DNA of 16,039 bases, from contig JAWLBS010000084.1 of the NCBI GenBank assembly GCA_041687575.1, forward strand, positions 1 through 16,039, given 5' to 3'. This DNA comes from JANYLN01 sp041687575 (GTDB lineage: Bacteria; Planctomycetota; Phycisphaerae; UBA1845; JANYLN01). Of the stretch, positions 13,499 to 16,039 are shown piece by piece. The position numbers were made by a program, and so were the translations under genes. Every line of letters starts with the position of its first letter. The first letter of the stretch is position 1. The notes under the pieces are model-generated. The model was not told the DNA's origin. It did no database searches and saw only the letters and a list, made by a program, of their open reading frames with translations.

Positions 13499-13650
13499 AA
13501 CGGGTTATGGTTCCCTCCCCCACCACACCGTCCTGAAGGCCCATGTCAAAGACCTACCGAGCGGTAGCAGTGAAAGCAAAAGGGCACCAGACGGTAGGAT
13601 GCAATTGGCGGTTTTCGGTCAATGACATGGCTTTTGGCCATCGGGGCCGG

Positions 13651-13656
13651 TACGAT
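13651..13656 (+). promoter_or_regulatory. Weak -10 candidate for the Clp-repeat gene
   Basis: GGTACGATG contains TACGAT (4/6 to TATAAT), about 36 bases before ATG 13692. No good -35 is present at 16-18 bp. Confidence 0.25.
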
Positions 13657-13691
13657 GATACAGGTATGTGCCTCACGTCCGGAGTCCGGTC

Positions 13692-14690
13692 ATGTTCGAG
13701 AGACTCACAGATCGAGCCAGGGCCGTACTGGCATTGGCGGCCAGCGAAGCCAGGCAGCAGGGCCAGCCCTGCGTCGGCACGCCGCACATCCTGCTGGGCA
13801 TGATCCGCGAGGGACGCGGCGTCGCCGTCGTCGCCCTGTCGATGATGAACCTCGATCTGGCCGAGGTCCTGGAACAGGCCCGGGCCGCCACCGAGCCAGC
13901 CGAGGACCGCTCCGCCGGCGCACCGGCGCCCACTGCCGACGAACCGGGCGACCTGTTTTCCGACCGTGCCCGCCGCATGCTCGCCAACGCCGCCCGCGAG
14001 GCCCGGAGTTTCGACGAGCCGTCGATCGGCACCGAGCACCTGCTGCTCGGCCTGCTGTGCGATCGCGACTGCTCGGCGACCCGCGCGCTGATCGCCGCCG
14101 GCCTGCGCCCCGAGGTCGGCAAGGCCGTCCTGCGGGGCCTGCTGAACAGCGCCCGGCAGCAACCCGGCGAAGACCTCACCGCCGACGACCTGGAGGCGCT
14201 CGAGGCGGCCGAGCCGGACCGGCCGATCGTGCAGCTCTCCAGCCACGCCGCCCACGTCGACGCGATGGCCGACGAGGAGGCCCACCGCCTCAACCATGAC
14301 TGGATCGCCACCGAGCACCTGCTGCTCGCCCTGCTGCGCGACGGGGACTCCAACGCCGCCCGCCTGCTGGCTGGCCACGGCGTCGATCTGTCGCGGGCGC
14401 GGGAGGCGGCAGCGCGGCTTTTGCCGGCCGGGGCGCGCCCTTCTCCCGCAGGCCGGCTGTCGCTGACGATCGGCGCGCAGCACGTGTTGCACTATGCCGT
14501 GCAAGCCGCGCAGCCCCTCGACGAGGACACGCTCTACCTGGGCACCGAGCATCTGCTGGTCGGGCTGCTCCGCGAGACCCGCAGCATCGCCGGCGAAATC
14601 CTCCGCGCCTTGCACGTCGAGCCTGAAGCGCTCTGTGCCGAGATCCAGGATATGCTTGCCGCTGGCCGAATTGAACCGGAAGAGGGATGA
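13692..14690 (+). CDS. Stand-alone Clp N-terminal repeat protein (four repeats, no ATPase)
   Basis: The 332 residues start at ATG 13692, with GGAG (13681-13684) seven bases upstream; ATG 13668 is in frame but lacks a site. The protein is built of four ClpA/ClpC N-terminal repeats at about 1-62, 88-150, 183-245 and 256-322. Each has an RAR/AAR-type helix and then a signature: GTPHILLGMI, GTEHLLLGLL, ATEHLLLALL and GTEHLLVGLL. Linkers at 63-87 and 152-180 are acidic and Pro/Ala-rich. One Clp N-domain is two repeats, so this equals two tandem N-domains. There is no Walker A/B, no D1/D2 ATPase, no signal peptide. Clp N-domains bind substrates and adaptors, so it could be an adaptor, a decoy or a substrate-capturing factor like the ATPase-less ClpC2 of mycobacteria. 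No Clp ATPase or protease is nearby. It is divergent from amt. Confidence 0.88.
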   Translation: MFERLTDRARAVLALAASEARQQGQPCVGTPHILLGMIREGRGVAVVALSMMNLDLAEVLEQARAATEPAEDRSAGAPAPTADEPGDLFSDRARRMLANAAREARSFDEPSIGTEHLLLGLLCDRDCSATRALIAAGLRPEVGKAVLRGLLNSARQQPGEDLTADDLEALEAAEPDRPIVQLSSHAAHVDAMADEEAHRLNHDWIATEHLLLALLRDGDSNAARLLAGHGVDLSRAREAAARLLPAGARPSPAGRLSLTIGAQHVLHYAVQAAQPLDEDTLYLGTEHLLVGLLRETRSIAGEILRALHVEPEALCAEIQDMLAAGRIEPEEG

Positions 14691-14717
14691 CACCCCCGGC
14701 GCCGGCACCCGCCCCAC

Positions 14718-14945
14718 GGGGTCAGACCCCGGTGACGTGCACAGGCATCCAGGCCGCTGAAACGTTTCGGCGTTGATCCCGTTGGAGGCGTTCGCTTCGG
14801 GGTCAGACCCCTGGAAAACGCCCGCGCTTGTCGGGGGGTCGGTGTGGCGGGGGTCTGACCCCTGGCAGCACGCCCGCATTCGAGTCCACGATCCAATTTC
14901 CTGGGTGCACTGGTACCTGAGCGATCCAACGGGGGTCTGACCCCC
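14718..14945. repeat. Cluster of four GGGGTCAGACCCC palindromes
   Basis: Copies lie at 14718-14730 and 14799-14811 (GGGGTCAGACCCC) and at 14850-14862 and 14932-14944 (GGGGTCTGACCCC, opposite orientation). The two pairs face each other, as in REP/BIME-like arrays. The whole gap 14691-15107 contains no plausible gene; its long frames are translations of the repeat. I recall this word near REP-associated transposases in other bacteria; none is present here. Confidence 0.8.
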
Positions 14946-15021
14946 TTGGGGCAAACGCCACCGGGGTTCACTGCCCCCGGATAACGGATGCACCCGGGAT
15001 GACAGTCCGGCGCTGACCTTG

Positions 15022-15050
15022 GTGGCATGGCGATCGGGCGGCGGTAGAAT
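15022..15050 (+). promoter_or_regulatory. Candidate promoter of the alpha/beta hydrolase gene
   Basis: GTGGCA (15022-15027) and TAGAAT (15045-15050) are 17 bp apart, matching the housekeeping hexamers at 4/6 and 5/6. Transcription would start near 15057, about 50 bases before ATG 15108. Confidence 0.4.
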
Positions 15051-15107
15051 GGCGTCGTGCGTTCGAAGATGCGTTTGTCTGGTGTTCACTGCCGGGAGTC
15101 GGGATCG

Positions 15108-16039
15108 ATGGGTGACGTCGCTGCCAGATCGTTGGGGGCTGCCACGAAACAGCTCGCCTGCAACATGATCCGGATGCTGGGGTTCGACCAGGTGGACCTG
15201 CCGCCGGAGCAGTGGCAGGATCAGCTGCGCGGCAAACTGATCGAGCTGCTGCGGATGCCGCAGCGGGCGGGCGTGCCGCTGGTGCGGGTGATCGAGGAAG
15301 TGGACTGCGGCGATTACACGCGGCAGAAGGTGTGCCTGCTGGCGACCGACGAGGTGATCGTGCCGGCCTACATCCTGCGGCCAAAGAACGTGCCGCCCCC
15401 CTGGCCGGTGATGCTCGCACTGGCTGGTCACGGGCCGGGCATGTGCCTGCCGGTGGACCTGCTGCCGGAAGGTGCCGACCGCCAGAGGCTGACCGTCGAG
15501 GGCCAGCGGGACTACGCGGTCCAGGCGGTGCGCCAAGGGATGATGGCGGTCACACCGGAGCTGCGGGGCTTCGGCGAGCTGATGCTGCCGGATGCGGCGA
15601 CGAAGAATGGCAACACGTGCGCGCAGCTGGCCGGCCGGTACGCGCAGGTGGGGCGGAACCTGCTGGGCATGCGGGTCAGCGACCTGGTGCAGTTCGTCGA
15701 TTGGCTGAGCGTGCAACCGGACGTGCGGGGGGATGCGATCTGCGCCACCGGCAACAGCGGCGGGGGCATGGCGACGCTGTTTCTGGCGGCGGTGGACGAG
15801 CGGATCCGCCTGGCGGCGCCGAGCTGCTATTTCTGTACGTGGGCCGATTCGATTCTGGCGATGGATCACTGCGCGTGCAACTATGTCGCCGATATCGGGC
15901 TGTACGCCGAGTGCTGGGACCTGGCGGGGCTGATCGCGCCGCGGCCGCTGCTGATCGTCGCCGGCGAGACCGACGGGATCTTCCCGATCGAGGGGGTCCG
16001 CCGGGCGTACGGGCACCTGCAGGAGATCTACGCGGCCTT
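15108..16039 (+). CDS. Alpha/beta hydrolase (dienelactone hydrolase/acetylxylan esterase-like), 3' end outside window
   Basis: The frame is open from ATG 15108 to the right edge (310 codons). GGGAG (15094-15098) nine bases upstream supports this start over in-frame ATG 15069 and GTG 15057. No signal peptide is visible. The N-terminal ~60 residues are a helical cap typical of large prolyl-oligopeptidase-like or Abhydrolase_7-type enzymes. The fold follows: VPAYILRPK (85-93), an oxyanion-type AGHGPG (106-111), the ELRGFGE turn (151-157), the nucleophile elbow GNSGGG with Ser217, and RPLLIVAGETDGIFP with the acid Asp289. The catalytic His lies beyond the window. It most likely hydrolyses an ester, such as an acetylated sugar. 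The glycosidase at the other end of the window is too far to be an operon partner. Substrate is unknown. Confidence 0.82.
   Translation, partial: MGDVAARSLGAATKQLACNMIRMLGFDQVDLPPEQWQDQLRGKLIELLRMPQRAGVPLVRVIEEVDCGDYTRQKVCLLATDEVIVPAYILRPKNVPPPWPVMLALAGHGPGMCLPVDLLPEGADRQRLTVEGQRDYAVQAVRQGMMAVTPELRGFGELMLPDAATKNGNTCAQLAGRYAQVGRNLLGMRVSDLVQFVDWLSVQPDVRGDAICATGNSGGGMATLFLAAVDERIRLAAPSCYFCTWADSILAMDHCACNYVADIGLYAECWDLAGLIAPRPLLIVAGETDGIFPIEGVRRAYGHLQEIYAA

Noticed and set aside
13460..13690. NtrC binding sites upstream of the sigma-54 promoter
   Set aside because: No pair of sequences resembling TGCACC-N5-GGTGCA was found; only a generic AT-rich inverted repeat is present.
14534..15028. 164-codon frame with repeated RGLTP-type peptide
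   Set aside because: The peptide repetition is explained by the DNA palindromes and the frame overlaps the Clp-repeat gene in antisense.
13554..16016. 820-codon leftward frame across the Clp-repeat gene, the palindromes and the hydrolase
   Set aside because: It crosses two real genes on the other strand and the repeats; its RGSDP-like repeated peptides are translations of the GGGGTCAGACCCC words.
1..16039. tRNA, rRNA or known riboswitch genes
   Set aside because: No cloverleaf with a TTCGAATCC-type arm, no ribosomal RNA signature and no recognised riboswitch core was seen on either strand by reading; a covariance-model search was not possible.

Overview
The window is about 16 kb of GC-rich bacterial chromosome carrying ordinary cellular genes, with no rRNA, tRNA, phage, plasmid or CRISPR signal. 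Several things suggest a Planctomycetota member, possibly Phycisphaerae-like: an ECF sigma factor translationally coupled to a one-TM protein with a LolA-like exported domain, a GH129-like glycosidase, and gaps filled with short GC-rich palindromic and phrase-like repeats that I recall from that phylum. This placement is inference; no marker gene is present.

Layout. 1-1554 (-): a glycosidase of the GH101/GH129-related group, cut by the left edge. 1780-2229 (+): a lipoprotein with a degenerate cupredoxin fold. 2562-2843 (+): a small two-TM protein whose last 35 bp are copied again 172 bp downstream. 4966-3024 (-): rarA and a 5-formyltetrahydrofolate cyclo-ligase gene, overlapping by 4 bp. 4967-5437: a repeat island with a three-unit, 25-bp-period hairpin array. 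5706-5438 (-): a micro-ORF overlapping a small conserved-looking gene. 7704-5828 (-): ECF sigma factor and its probable membrane anti-sigma partner, overlapping by 4 bp and followed by a terminator-like hairpin. 10609-7832 (-): a DUF2339 polytopic membrane protein. 10610-11085: repeats, then a strong intrinsic terminator for the next unit. 13348-11086 (-): amt then a PII gene, behind a near-consensus sigma-54 promoter. 13692-14690 (+): a protein made only of Clp N-terminal repeats, divergent from amt. 14691-15107: a cluster of GGGGTCAGACCCC palindromes. 15108 to the right edge (+): an alpha/beta hydrolase, incomplete.

How the genes work together. The clearest system is nitrogen control: sigma-54 promoter, ammonium channel with an unusual ~100-residue C-terminal extension, and a PII protein that lacks the uridylylatable Tyr51 but keeps the pore-plugging Arg47. 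The second unit is the sigma/anti-sigma pair. RarA (stalled-fork maintenance) and the folate enzyme appear to share only an operon. The most unusual items are the Amt extension, the altered PII, the ATPase-free four-repeat Clp-N protein and the several structured repeat families.
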